From: XN24 sp047921395
Lineage (GTDB): Bacteria; Pseudomonadota; Gammaproteobacteria; Steroidobacterales; XN24
Length of the DNA stretch: 64,000 nucleotides
Assembly: GCA_047921395.1 (NCBI GenBank)
Contig: JBLRWH010000004.1
Coordinates: forward strand, 14,273-78,272
Direction: 5' to 3'
Shown: positions 51,577 through 60,376 of the stretch, one piece after another
How the letters are laid out: each line of letters opens with the position of its first letter
How positions within the stretch are numbered: the first letter of the stretch is position 1
The notes under the pieces: generated by a model
What the model saw: the letters and a program-made list of their open reading frames with translations, nothing else
The model's database searches: none
What the model was told of the DNA's origin: nothing
Position numbers and translations under genes: made by a program

Positions 51577-52397
51577 GCGCGTGCTCCCCTGCCCGCGCGC
51601 CGCGCGAGCATGCTGGCCGTGCGCTTCTTGACCACGCCGAAGAACAGCTCCGGGGCCAGCCGCTTGAGCATGAGCGTGCCCCAGGCGTCGCCGTGGGGCA
51701 CCATCATGAACGTCTTCCGCTGCACGCCGCGGCGAATCAGGCGCGCCACATCGCCGGCATCAAGCGGCGATTTCTCCATCAGCCGTTGCGCCATCTGCCG
51801 AGCTTCCTCGCTGCCGCTGAAATCCTCCAGCAGGTTCGTCTTGAAGAAAGACGGGCAGACGACGCTCACGCCGATCCCGTGCGGCGCCAGCTCGACCCTG
51901 AGCGATTCCGACAGGGAGATCACCCCGGCCTTGGAGACGTTGTAGGCCGCCATGCCCGGCGCCGACACGAAACCCGCCGCCGAGGCGATGTTCACGACAT
52001 GTCCGGCGCCCGCCCGGATCATCGCCGGGACGAAGGCCCGGCAGACCCGGACGACGCCGAACAGGTTGACCTCCATGATCCGGCGCCAGTCCTCCTCGGG
52101 TGTCTCGACGACCGTGCCCGAGCCCGCGATGCCCGCGTTGTTGACGAGCACGTCGAGACCCCGCCAGCCGCGCTGGAGCCGGGTTGCAGCGCTGTCGACC
52201 GCGTCGGCGTCCGTGACGTCGCAGGCGATCGCCAGCCCGCGGCCGCCGGCGGTCTCGACCTCTGCGGCCACGGCTTCCGCGCTCGCGCCATCCCGGTCGA
52301 GCACAGCGACGCGCCAGCCCGCGCGCGCATATTCCAGCGCGAGTGCGCGCCCCAGGCCGCTGCCGCCGCCGGTGATCACGATCCGTTCTTTTTTCAT
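51573..52397 (-). CDS. SDR family oxidoreductase (classical)
   Basis: This 274-residue protein has KERIVITGGGSGLGRALALE (cofactor site), NNAGIAG (about 88), catalytic NIASAAGFVSAPGMAAYNVS then KAG with Ser, Tyr and Lys, and PSFFKTNLLEDF. The C-terminal end RLAPELFFGVVKKRTASMLA is seen in SDRs associated with lipid or aldehyde metabolism. It is the first gene of a coupled minus-strand operon (SDR, remnant, hydrolase, DoxX-like) and diverges from the histidine phosphatase gene. ATG at 52397 is preferred to a 25-residue longer reading. Confidence 0.9.
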   Translation of the reverse strand: MKKERIVITGGGSGLGRALALEYARAGWRVAVLDRDGASAEAVAAEVETAGGRGLAIACDVTDADAVDSAATRLQRGWRGLDVLVNNAGIAGSGTVVETPEEDWRRIMEVNLFGVVRVCRAFVPAMIRAGAGHVVNIASAAGFVSAPGMAAYNVSKAGVISLSESLRVELAPHGIGVSVVCPSFFKTNLLEDFSGSEEARQMAQRLMEKSPLDAGDVARLIRRGVQRKTFMMVPHGDAWGTLMLKRLAPELFFGVVKKRTASMLARRAGRGARA

Positions 52398-52532
52398 GTC
52401 GTCAGGCCTGCCGTACTGCCGGGGTAGGCGCACATGATGCACGACCGGGGGCCCTTTGTTGACACCGCGCAAACACCCGCCCTATGGTTCGAGCCCTTCG
52501 ACACCCCCCCCTAGCAGCGAGCGAGCCTTCAC

Positions 52533-53252
52533 ATGGCGGTGATCTACCTCATTCGTCACGGCCAGGCATCCTTCGGCAGTGACGACTACGATCGGCTCTC
52601 CGCACTCGGCCAGCGCCAGGCCGGGATTCTCGGCGCCTACCTGAAGCGCAAGGCCGCGCCGTTCGATGCGCTGGTCAGTGGGACGCTGCGCCGCCAGCGG
52701 GACACGCTCTCCGGCGTCGCCGAGGCCCTCGGCGCGCTGGCGCCCGAGCCGGGCGTCTCGGAGGCGTTCAACGAGTACGACCACGTGGGCGTCATCCGCG
52801 CCTACCTGCCGCTGTTCATGGCGCGCGTGGGAACGGCACGGGGCCTCGCCGAGGCCGATGTCTTCCGTGACCACCGCTTGTTCGAGCTCGCGTTCCGCTA
52901 CATGGTCAAGGCCTGGATGGACCACGAGCCGCACGACTACGAGCGGCTGGAGGACTGGCGCAATTTCTGCAACCGGGTCAGCGCCGGTCTCGACGGCGTG
53001 CTGACGGCCAATGACCCGAAGGCCCGGATTGCCGTCGTCACCTCCGGCGGCGCCATCTCCGCCGCGCTGCGCGCCGTGCTGGGCCTGTCCAACAAGCGCA
53101 CCCTCTCGATCAACTGGAGCATTTACAATGCATCCCTGACGCAGCTGTACTACGGTGCATCCCCACGGCACGAAAACGCGCTGCTGCTCGGCTTCAACAA
53201 CGTGGCCCACCTCGAGCTCGTCGGCGAAAAAAACCTCATCACCTTCCGGTAA
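52533..53252 (+). CDS. Histidine phosphatase superfamily protein
   Basis: This 239-residue protein has the catalytic YLIRHGQASFG at the N-terminus (phospho-accepting His near residue 8), SGTLRRQRDT (second Arg), EAFNEYDH (general acid Glu region) and VVTSGGAISAAL, where the usual second His (SHG) appears as SGG. The N-terminal half is standard for phosphoglycerate-mutase-like phosphatases; the altered late motif could lower or change activity. It lies five bases upstream of the acyl-CoA dehydrogenase gene, which suggests a phosphorylated intermediate in that pathway (inference). Confidence 0.85.
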   Translation: MAVIYLIRHGQASFGSDDYDRLSALGQRQAGILGAYLKRKAAPFDALVSGTLRRQRDTLSGVAEALGALAPEPGVSEAFNEYDHVGVIRAYLPLFMARVGTARGLAEADVFRDHRLFELAFRYMVKAWMDHEPHDYERLEDWRNFCNRVSAGLDGVLTANDPKARIAVVTSGGAISAALRAVLGLSNKRTLSINWSIYNASLTQLYYGASPRHENALLLGFNNVAHLELVGEKNLITFR

Positions 53253-53257
53253 ATGCC

Positions 53258-54454
53258 ATGGACTTCCAGATCAACGCCGAACTCTCCGACCGCCTCGCCC
53301 GGATCCGGGCCTTCGTCATCGAGCAGGTGGAGCCGCTGGAGTCGCTCCTCCTGGCCGGCGAATGGGAGGCGCTGTACGAGGCCGTCACGGGGCTCCGCGC
53401 CGAGGTCAAGGCGCGCGGCTGGTGGGCGCCAAACCTGCCCGCCTCGGAGGGCGGCACCGGGCACGGCCTGGTCACGCTCGGCCTGATCTCGGAAGGCCTC
53501 GGGCGCAGCCCGCTGGGACATTTCGTCTTTGGTTGCCACGCGCCGGACGCGGGGAACCTGGAGCTGCTCGCCGCGCACGGCACCACCGCCCAGCGCGAAC
53601 GCTTCCTGGAACCGCTCGCGACCGGCGAGATCCGCAGCTGCTTCCTGATGACCGAACCCGAGTTCGCCGGCTCCAACCCCACGGAAATGGGCACCACGGC
53701 CGTGCGCGAGGGCGACGAGTACGTGCTGAACGGCCACAAGTGGTTCGCGACCGCGGCGGACGGCGCGCGCTTCGGCATTTGCATGGCGGTCACCGACCCG
53801 GCCGCCGACAAGTACCGGCGCGCCAGCATGATCCTGGTCGAGACCGACCGGCCCGGTTACCGGCTGGTGCGCAATATCCCGGTCATGGGCCATCCGGGCC
53901 GCGGCTTCTTCAGCCACGGCGAGGTGCGCCTGGAGAACGTGCGCGTGCCGGCCGGGAACCTGCTCGGCGAGCTGGGCGCGGGCTTCGCGATGGCGCAGGA
54001 GCGCCTGGGTCCCGGCCGCATCCACCATTGCATGCGCTGGCTGGGCATCTGCCGCCGGGCGCTGGACGAGATGATCTCCTACGCGCTCAGACGGGAGATC
54101 AAGCCGGGCCTGCCGCTGGCGAAGATGGGCACCATCCAGGACTGGATCGCGGAATCGGCGGCCGAGGTCGAGGCGGCCCGGGCGCTGGTGCTGATGACGG
54201 CCTGGACGATCGAGCAGGAAGGCTTCCGCGCCGCGCGCGAGCGCGTCTCCATGATCAAGTACTACACCGCCAACGTGATGCAGCGGGTGGTCGACCGCGC
54301 CCTGCAGACCCACGGCGGCCTCGGCGTGACCGACGACCGGATCCTGGCGTTTTTCTTTCGCGAGGAGCGCGCCGCGCGCATCTACGACGGCCCGGACGAG
54401 GTCCACCGCATGGCCGTCGCGCGCCGCCTGCTGAAGTCGGCCGCGGGACAGTGA
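53258..54454 (+). CDS. Acyl-CoA dehydrogenase, ACAD10/11-like
   Basis: This 398-residue flavoprotein has CFLMTEPEFAGSNPTEMGTT (FAD/substrate site), GHKWFATAADGARFGICMAV, MAQERLGPGRIHHCMRWLGI and TANVMQRVVDRALQTHGGLG. It ends near IYDGPDEVHRMAVARRLL, the GPDEVH form of the catalytic-base region found in ACAD10/11. The GPGRIHHCMRW segment is also characteristic of that subgroup. The stop overlaps the GTG of the APH-kinase gene (GTGA). In animals these two domains are one fused protein. The likely substrates are medium/long branched or 4-hydroxy acyl-CoAs. Confidence 0.9.
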   Translation: MDFQINAELSDRLARIRAFVIEQVEPLESLLLAGEWEALYEAVTGLRAEVKARGWWAPNLPASEGGTGHGLVTLGLISEGLGRSPLGHFVFGCHAPDAGNLELLAAHGTTAQRERFLEPLATGEIRSCFLMTEPEFAGSNPTEMGTTAVREGDEYVLNGHKWFATAADGARFGICMAVTDPAADKYRRASMILVETDRPGYRLVRNIPVMGHPGRGFFSHGEVRLENVRVPAGNLLGELGAGFAMAQERLGPGRIHHCMRWLGICRRALDEMISYALRREIKPGLPLAKMGTIQDWIAESAAEVEAARALVLMTAWTIEQEGFRAARERVSMIKYYTANVMQRVVDRALQTHGGLGVTDDRILAFFFREERAARIYDGPDEVHRMAVARRLLKSAAGQ

Positions 54455-55533
54455 GCGCGGCGGCGGTGGCCGAGGAGGCACGCCCGCCGCGCCCGGGCGA
54501 GGAGCTCGATCCGGACATCATCGCCGGCTTCCTGGCGCGCGAGCTGCCCGGCTTCGAGGGCGCGGTCGAGATCGCGCAGTTTCCGGGCGGCGCCTCCAAC
54601 CTGACTTACCTGGTGCGCGCCGCGGGCCGGGAGTGGGTGCTGCGCCGCCCGCCGTTCGGCACCAAGGCGCGCAGCGCGCACGACATGGGCCGCGAGTACC
54701 GCATCCTGTCCCGCATCCACGAGGCCTTCCCGTACGCGCCGCGCCCCGTGCTGTTCTGCGCGGACCGGGACGTGCTCGGCGAAGAGTTCTACCTCATGGA
54801 GCGGCTGCAGGGACTGATCCTGCGCCGCGACCTGCCGGCCGGGCTGAGCCTTGCGCCAGACCAGGCCGAGGCGCTCTGCCGCAACCTCGTGGACGTGCAC
54901 GCGGAGCTCCACGCCGTCGATTACGAGGCCGCGGGGCTGGGCGAACTGGGCCACCCGGAGGGCTATGTCGCCCGCCAGGTCAGCGGCTGGTCGGATCGCT
55001 ATCGCGCCGCACGCACCGAGGACGTGCCCGACAACGAGGCGCTGATGGCCTGGCTGGCGGCGAATCGCCCGCCGGAGGCGGCGCGCGCGGCGCTCATCCA
55101 CAACGACTACAAGTTCGACAACGTCGTGCTGGACCGGCTCGACGGCCGGTGGTGCGTCACCGGCGTGCTCGACTGGGAGATGGCAACGATCGGCGACCCG
55201 CTCATGGATCTCGGTGCCTCGCTGGCCTACTGGGTGCAGGCGGACGACCCGCCGGTGCGGCAGCAGATCCGCATGCTCCCGACCCACCAGCCAGGCATGA
55301 TGCGGCGGGCGGAACTGGTCGAGTATTACTTCGCGCGTACCGGGCTCGCGCCGGCGCGGTTCGAGTTCTACTACGTCTATGGGCTGTTCCGTCTGGCGGT
55401 GATCGTGCAGCAGATCTACTACCGCTTCGTGCTCGGCCAGACCAGGAATCCACGCTTCGCGCCCTTCGGCCAGTTCTGCACCGTGCTGTCCGAGACGGCC
55501 GAGGCCGTGGCGAGCGACAAGACCCCATTCTGA
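54451..55533 (+). CDS. APH/choline-kinase-like phosphotransferase (ACAD10/11 partner)
   Basis: This 360-residue protein starts at GTG overlapping the dehydrogenase stop. Kinase-like motifs are FPGGASNLTYLVRAAGREWV then LRRPPFG (nucleotide loop), LIHNDYKFDNVVLD (the catalytic HxD...N, HNDYKFDN) and VLDWEMATIGDPLMDLGASL (Mg-binding Asp). The layout matches the N-terminal kinase domain of mammalian ACAD10/11 and bacterial proteins paired with acyl-CoA dehydrogenases. It probably phosphorylates a hydroxyacyl-CoA so that the dehydrogenase can eliminate phosphate. This is inferred from the eukaryotic fusion. Confidence 0.88.
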   Translation: MSAAAVAEEARPPRPGEELDPDIIAGFLARELPGFEGAVEIAQFPGGASNLTYLVRAAGREWVLRRPPFGTKARSAHDMGREYRILSRIHEAFPYAPRPVLFCADRDVLGEEFYLMERLQGLILRRDLPAGLSLAPDQAEALCRNLVDVHAELHAVDYEAAGLGELGHPEGYVARQVSGWSDRYRAARTEDVPDNEALMAWLAANRPPEAARAALIHNDYKFDNVVLDRLDGRWCVTGVLDWEMATIGDPLMDLGASLAYWVQADDPPVRQQIRMLPTHQPGMMRRAELVEYYFARTGLAPARFEFYYVYGLFRLAVIVQQIYYRFVLGQTRNPRFAPFGQFCTVLSETAEAVASDKTPF

Positions 55534-55543
55534 GGAGACCTTC

Positions 55544-56308
55544 ATGAGCGCTCCCCTGTTCAACCTCGACGGACGCATCGCCCTCGTGACCGGCGCGTCG
55601 CGCGGCATCGGCGCGGCGACGGCCCACCTGCTCGCACGCCATGGCGCCCACGTCATCGTCAGCTCGCGCCGGCACGAGAGCGTGGCGGCGGTCGCGGCAG
55701 CAATCCGTGCCGCGGGCGGCAAGGCTTCGGCGCTCGCCTGCCACGTCGGCGAGACGGACTCGATCGACGCGGCCTTCACGCTCATCGAGGAGGAACACGG
55801 ACGGCTCGACATCCTGGTCAACAACGCCGCGACCAATCCGCACTTCGGCCACATCACCGAGACCCCGGTGTCGATGATCGAGAAGACCGTCGAGGTCAAC
55901 GTGCGCGGCTACTTCGTGATGTCGCAGAAGGCTGCGCTGCTTATGAAACGCCATGGCGGCGGCTCGATCGTGAACACCTCGTCGATCAACGGCGTGCGGC
56001 CGGGACATGGCCAGGGCATCTACTCGGTGACCAAGGCGGCGGTGATCGCGATGACCCAGGCCTTCGCCAAGGAATGCGCGCCGTGGAAGGTGAGAGTCAA
56101 CGCCGTGCTGCCCGGCCTGACCGACACGAAGTTCGCCTCGGCGCTGATCGGCAACGAGCGCATCCTGAACATGGTCCTGCCGCTGATCCCGCTGAACCGG
56201 GTGGCGCAGCCCGAGGAGATCGCGCCCGCGATCCTGTTTTTCGCCTCGGACGCCGCGTCCTACGTGACGGGCGCCTGCCTGCCGGTGGACGGGGGGTTCC
56301 TCGCCTGA
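55544..56308 (+). CDS. SDR family oxidoreductase (glucose/3-oxoacyl dehydrogenase-like)
   Basis: This 254-residue classical SDR has ALVTGASRGIGAATAHLLAR (cofactor site), LVNNAATNPHFG (about 87), catalytic NTSSINGVRPGHGQGIYSVT then KAAV with Ser, Tyr and Lys, and the C-terminal SYVTGACLPVDGGFLA. GAGGAG lies about eight bases before the ATG, 11 bases after the kinase stop. It should oxidise a hydroxyacyl or similar intermediate produced by the dehydrogenase/kinase pair, an inference from operon position. Confidence 0.92.
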   Translation: MSAPLFNLDGRIALVTGASRGIGAATAHLLARHGAHVIVSSRRHESVAAVAAAIRAAGGKASALACHVGETDSIDAAFTLIEEEHGRLDILVNNAATNPHFGHITETPVSMIEKTVEVNVRGYFVMSQKAALLMKRHGGGSIVNTSSINGVRPGHGQGIYSVTKAAVIAMTQAFAKECAPWKVRVNAVLPGLTDTKFASALIGNERILNMVLPLIPLNRVAQPEEIAPAILFFASDAASYVTGACLPVDGGFLA

Positions 56309-56318
56309 TGCCCGCGTC

Positions 56319-56579
56319 TTGAACCTGCTGATCACCCTGGGCCTGGTCTGCGCCATCAACCTGCCGTTCGGCTACTGGCGCGCGGGGCTCGTCAAGCGCT
56401 CACTGCCTTGGATCGTGGCGATCCACGCACCGATCCCGCTGGTCTGGCTCATCCGCGCCATGCTCGGTCTCGAGTGGCGCCTCGCCACGCTGCCGATGTT
56501 TGTCGGCTCGTATTTCCTCGGCCAGTGGCTCGGCGGCCGACTACGGCCCGGGACCTCGCCGGGGGCTGGAGTCCGCTGA
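56319..56579 (+). CDS. Small membrane protein of unknown function
   Basis: This 86-residue protein has three hydrophobic stretches (LLITLGLVCAINLPFGYW, LPWIVAIHAPIPLVWLIRAM, TLPMFVGSYFLGQWLGG) and resembles small proteins seen beside lipid genes. It starts at TTG 56319, 11 bases after the SDR stop; no better start exists. It is probably co-transcribed with the preceding lipid genes. No family is assigned. Confidence 0.6.
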   Translation: MNLLITLGLVCAINLPFGYWRAGLVKRSLPWIVAIHAPIPLVWLIRAMLGLEWRLATLPMFVGSYFLGQWLGGRLRPGTSPGAGVR

Positions 56580-56627
56580 ATCCTGGCCTATGCTTTGGAC
56601 AGGCACCATGGAAGCGAGGTGGTCGCC

Positions 56628-56891
56628 ATGACCGAGGCATCGCGCCAGAAGCAGGTAATGGATAAGCTGCGCCAGGAGCGGGACGAGCTACGGCTCCAGA
56701 TGCGCCTGGGCAAGGCCGAGTTCAAAGAGGAATGGGAGGCGCTCGAGCGCAAGTGGGAGCACCTCGAGGGACGGATGGCGGGCGTCAAGGACGAGGCGCG
56801 CGAGGCGTCCCGGGAGGTCGGCGCGGCGTTCGGGATCCTGGCCGATGAACTCGGCGAGGCCTACCGCAGGATCCGGGCCAGGCTGGGCTAG
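56628..56891 (+). CDS. Small coiled-coil protein
   Basis: This 87-residue, highly charged protein is almost entirely helical (VMDKLRQERDELRLQMRLGK, WEALERKWEHLEGRMAGVKD, GILADELGEAYRRIRARLG). It probably forms a coiled coil and could associate with membrane or DNA. ATG at 56628 follows GAGGTGGTCGCC. It ends convergently with the DUF3108 gene with overlapping stops. No family is assigned. Confidence 0.65.
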   Translation: MTEASRQKQVMDKLRQERDELRLQMRLGKAEFKEEWEALERKWEHLEGRMAGVKDEAREASREVGAAFGILADELGEAYRRIRARLG

Positions 56892-57649
56892 AGGCGCCGG
56901 TATTCGACGAGGTTGAGCTGGCCCCTGAGCCGGCCCTCCTCGTATTGCTCCATCCGAACGAGCGCCGCATCCATGCCCGGCGCCATCCAGAGCTTGAACA
57001 GCCGATCGCGGCGCTGGCCGCGGTACTCGAGGCGTACCGTCTCGAGTTCGCCCAGCGGCGTGGACAGCGTTTCGCGGCCCACGACGATCACGTCCACGGC
57101 CTCGACCCGGCTGCGATCATCGACCACCTGGTAGACGTCTTGCAGGGCATCGCGGGCCAGGTCGTGCGCAAGCGCCAGGCGCAGGCTCAGCAGGTCGTAA
57201 ATACCGGGCTCCCAGTCCACGGTGGTCTGCTCGCCGCGGAACTCGATGTGCACCTTCCCCCGGGCGTGATCGAAGCGCATATCGCTGTGCCGGCCGCCCA
57301 GCTCATCGAGCTTGCGGTAGGAGAGCGGCAGGATCGCGCCCGTGTCGTCGAGCATGACGAGGCTCGTCTCGGAGAGTTCCTTGCGAATGAAGCTGAACAG
57401 GCCGCGCGGCTCCACCCAGGAGCGATACAGGAACGCCGCTTCGCCCTCCGGTTCCAGCCGCAGGCCCGCCCGGACCGGAATGCCCCGCACCGAGGCATGG
57501 TAAATGGCCTCGTGGAACGGCACGGCGAGCCCGGGCGCGGCGGAACCCTCGGCGTCGGCCGCGCCCACGGCTGGCACGACCAGCAGCCACCCGGCCAGCA
57601 CGACCAGTCCCGCCAGCCAGGAAATCCGCGGCCGCGAGATATCAGGCAT
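56888..57649 (-). CDS. DUF3108 domain exported protein
   Basis: This 253-residue protein has a signal peptide (WLAGLVVLAGWLLVVPAVGA, about 9-30) and the DUF3108 core VPFHEAIYHASVRGIPVRAG, EPRGLFSFIRKELSETS, and TPLGELETVRLEYRGQRRDR, then FKLWMAPGMDAALVRMEQYE. It is expected to fold as a beta-sheet in the periplasm; function is unknown. ATG 57649 overlaps the FadD-like stop by eight bases, so it is the second gene of a fadD-DUF3108 operon. Confidence 0.88.
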   Translation of the reverse strand: MPDISRPRISWLAGLVVLAGWLLVVPAVGAADAEGSAAPGLAVPFHEAIYHASVRGIPVRAGLRLEPEGEAAFLYRSWVEPRGLFSFIRKELSETSLVMLDDTGAILPLSYRKLDELGGRHSDMRFDHARGKVHIEFRGEQTTVDWEPGIYDLLSLRLALAHDLARDALQDVYQVVDDRSRVEAVDVIVVGRETLSTPLGELETVRLEYRGQRRDRLFKLWMAPGMDAALVRMEQYEEGRLRGQLNLVEYRRL

Positions 57650-59321
57650 TCTTCGTCTCATCGCGGAGCGCCCGGCGCAGGATCTTGCCGACATTCGTCT
57701 TCGGCAGCTCCGCGCGGAACTCAACATGCTTGGGGACCTTGTAGGCCGTCAGGCTTTCCCGGCACCAGGCAATCACCTGCCCGGCATCGACCGCCGCGCC
57801 CTCCCGCGCGACCACGAATATCTTGACGGCCTCGGTGGACTTCGGGTCCGGCACGCCGATGCACGCCGCCTCGATGATGTCGGGATGCAACGTGACGATG
57901 TTTTCGACCTCGTTGGGGAACACATTGAAGCCCGACACAAGGATCATGTCCTTCTTGCGGTCGACGATGCGGAAGAAGCCTCGCTCATCCATCGTGGCGA
58001 TATCGCCGGTGCGCAGGAAGCCGTCCGGATACATGACCTGCTCGGTCGCCTCGGGGCGTTGCCAGTAACCCTTCATCACCTGCGGCCCGCGCACGCAGAG
58101 CTCGCCCGGCTCGCCGACCGGCACCTCCCGCCCATCGTCGTCGCGGATCGCGATCTCCGTGGAGGGCAGCGGCAGGCCGATGGTGCCGGTGAACACCTCC
58201 GTCACCGTGGTCGGTTGCATGCTCACCACCGGCGAGGTTTCGGTCAGGCCGTAGCCCTCCTGCACGTACTTGCCGGTGACCTCGTGCCAGCGCTGCGCCG
58301 TGGCCGCCTGCAGGGCCATGCCGCCGGCGCCGGCCCATTTCAGGTGGGAGAAATCGAGCTTCGCGAAGCCGGGGTCCTGCAGCAGCGCATTATAGAGCGT
58401 GTTCACGCCGGTGATGATGGAAAACTTCAGCTGTGACAGCTCCTTGACGAAACCCGGGATGTCGCGCGGGTTGGCGATCAGCACGTTCAACCCGCCGACC
58501 GACATAAACAGCAGGCAGTTACACACCAGGCTGAAGACGTGATAAAGCGGCAGCGCCGTGACCACGACCTCGCGGCCCTCCTCGACGAGACTGCCGATCC
58601 AGGCGTGCATCTGGCGCAGGTTCGCGACCATGTTCCGGTGCGTCAGCATCGCGCCCTTGGAGACGCCGGTCGTCCCGCCGGTGTATTGCAGGAACGCCAG
58701 GTCCTCCTGGCCGACCTCCACCGCCACGAAGCCTTTCGCCCGGCCGCGCGCCAGCACTGCCTCCAGCCGCTGGTGCCCGGGCAGATCGTAGGCCGGCACC
58801 AGCTTCTTCACCCGCCGGATGACGAAATTGACGATGTGGCTCTTCGGGAACGGCAGCATGTCGCCCGCGCCCGTCACCACGACATGCTTCACTGGCGTCT
58901 CGCCGATGACCTTTTCGAGGGTCGCGGCGAAGTTCTCCAGGATCAGGATGGCCTCGGCCCCGGAGTCCGTGAGCTGGTGCTTCAGCTCGCGCGCCGTGTA
59001 CAAGGGGTTCACGTTCACGACGGTCATCCCTGCGCGCAGCACGCCGAACAGCGCGACCGGGTACTGGAGCAGGTTCGGCAGCATGATCGCAACCCTGGCG
59101 CCGCGCGCGAGCCCGAGGTCCCGGCTGAGCCAGGCCGCGAAATCCGCCGACATCCGCTCCAGCTCGCCGTAGCTGAGCGTGCGCCCCATGCTGGAGAACG
59201 CCGGGTGGTCGGCAAAACGCACCGCGCTCGTCTCGAAGATACTCACCAGCGTGGCGCCGTCGCTGAGGTCGATCTCAGCCGGCGTTCCGGGCAGGTAACT
59301 CTGGATCCAGGGCTTGTCCAC
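57642..59321 (-). CDS. fadD: Long-chain fatty acid-CoA ligase
   Basis: This 559-residue ANL-superfamily enzyme has the AMP-binding signature LQYTGGTTGVSKGAMLTHRN (about residue 205), the acyl-activating segment GYGLTETSP, GFLRTGDIATMDERGFFRIV then DRKKDMI, and the C-terminal catalytic Lys in LPKTNVGKILRRALRD. It activates long-chain fatty acids with CoA and ATP. The start is set at GTG 59321 because GGAGA lies eight bases upstream and DKPWIQSYLPGTPAEIDLSD matches E. coli FadD; an ATG at 59357 would add 12 residues. It completes the neighbouring lipid-catabolic block. Confidence 0.93.
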   Translation of the reverse strand: MDKPWIQSYLPGTPAEIDLSDGATLVSIFETSAVRFADHPAFSSMGRTLSYGELERMSADFAAWLSRDLGLARGARVAIMLPNLLQYPVALFGVLRAGMTVVNVNPLYTARELKHQLTDSGAEAILILENFAATLEKVIGETPVKHVVVTGAGDMLPFPKSHIVNFVIRRVKKLVPAYDLPGHQRLEAVLARGRAKGFVAVEVGQEDLAFLQYTGGTTGVSKGAMLTHRNMVANLRQMHAWIGSLVEEGREVVVTALPLYHVFSLVCNCLLFMSVGGLNVLIANPRDIPGFVKELSQLKFSIITGVNTLYNALLQDPGFAKLDFSHLKWAGAGGMALQAATAQRWHEVTGKYVQEGYGLTETSPVVSMQPTTVTEVFTGTIGLPLPSTEIAIRDDDGREVPVGEPGELCVRGPQVMKGYWQRPEATEQVMYPDGFLRTGDIATMDERGFFRIVDRKKDMILVSGFNVFPNEVENIVTLHPDIIEAACIGVPDPKSTEAVKIFVVAREGAAVDAGQVIAWCRESLTAYKVPKHVEFRAELPKTNVGKILRRALRDETKNA

Positions 59322-59408
59322 GGTCGACTTCTCCAACAGGTTAAGGGGAGCGCGCATTAGACCAGCGGCGGCGCGGCTCAGCTATACGCGGTGCAACAAA
59401 GTCCGTGC

Positions 59409-60272
59409 TCACCCGGCGGCGCGCGACAGCGACTCGAATTCGGCCGCGAGGCGCTCGAGCCGCGTGATGGCTCGCGCGCGCTGCCGGTCGTCGAGCCCGT
59501 TGAGCAGCGCGACGAAATGTGCCGTGGTCCGGGCGGAATTGCGCTCGACCAGCGCCTCGACCTCGGGACTCCAGCGGCTGTCAGGCGCCACGAACAGGCG
59601 CTCGGCCGACACGCGCAGCGTATCGGGGTCGGCGCGCCGCGCCAGCGCGTATTCTAGCTCATTGATCCAGCCAAGCCGATTGTCGTGCTGCACCTGGTGC
59701 GTCGGCTCGAGCGTGGCCGCCCAGGCGGCGGTAGCGGCGCGCTGCTCTTGCGTCAGCGGGCCGGCCAGGCGACGCATGAAGCGCTCGGTGGAACGGACCC
59801 GCCGCTGCTGGTGCCAGGCCGCGGCACGGCGGTTCGCCGCCTCGAGCTCGATCCGTTGCTTTTCGCGCAGCGCCTCGAGCAGACCCGCGACCTGCGCGTC
59901 ATCGAGCCCCACCCCGATCTCCAGCAGCAGCGGCAACGCCTCGCTCGCGAGCTCGCGCCACAGGGCGCCGAGCGCCGTCCCGAGCTCACGTACTTCCTGT
60001 TCGGACAGCGGCTGGTCATCCGCGAGCCTCGCGGCGGCGCCTCGCAGCCAGCCGGCATAGGCAGGCAGCTGCTCGCGGCGATGCCACTCGTGCAGCGCCT
60101 CGAGGCCCGCGTCAAGCGTCGCCCGCTGGGAGGCATCGAGCGCCACGTAGCCGCCCAGCCAGCGATTGGCCAGGCGGTCCGCACGATCGTAGACCAGGGA
60201 CGTCGCGCAACCCATCGTCCCGCCCAGAATGACGAGAATCACGATGACGAGCAGCGCGCGGCAGACTGCCAT
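59409..60272 (-). CDS. DUF6279 family lipoprotein
   Basis: This 287-residue protein has a lipoprotein signal (ALLVIVILVILGGTMGCATS, Cys near residue 22) and the family opening LVYDRADRLANRWLGGYVAL then DASQRATLDAGLEALHEWHR. The rest is a long helical bundle rich in Arg and Glu (EALREKQRIELEAANRRAAA). Function is unknown. ATG at 60272 is preferred. It diverges from the bactofilin gene. Confidence 0.85.
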   Translation of the reverse strand: MAVCRALLVIVILVILGGTMGCATSLVYDRADRLANRWLGGYVALDASQRATLDAGLEALHEWHRREQLPAYAGWLRGAAARLADDQPLSEQEVRELGTALGALWRELASEALPLLLEIGVGLDDAQVAGLLEALREKQRIELEAANRRAAAWHQQRRVRSTERFMRRLAGPLTQEQRAATAAWAATLEPTHQVQHDNRLGWINELEYALARRADPDTLRVSAERLFVAPDSRWSPEVEALVERNSARTTAHFVALLNGLDDRQRARAITRLERLAAEFESLSRAAG

Positions 60273-60376
60273 GCTCAAGTCCGTACTCCTTCAACGCGGC
60301 CGTGATGGGAAACGATACAATGCCTTTCGTGAACGGCGCATTGACAGGATGCACCGGCCAACCACGGAGACGGGCC

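Noticed and set aside
52533..59321. A single continuous lipid operon from the histidine phosphatase to FadD
   Set aside because: FadD and DUF3108 are on the opposite strand and converge on the small coiled-coil gene at 56888-56891; these are two separate transcription units.
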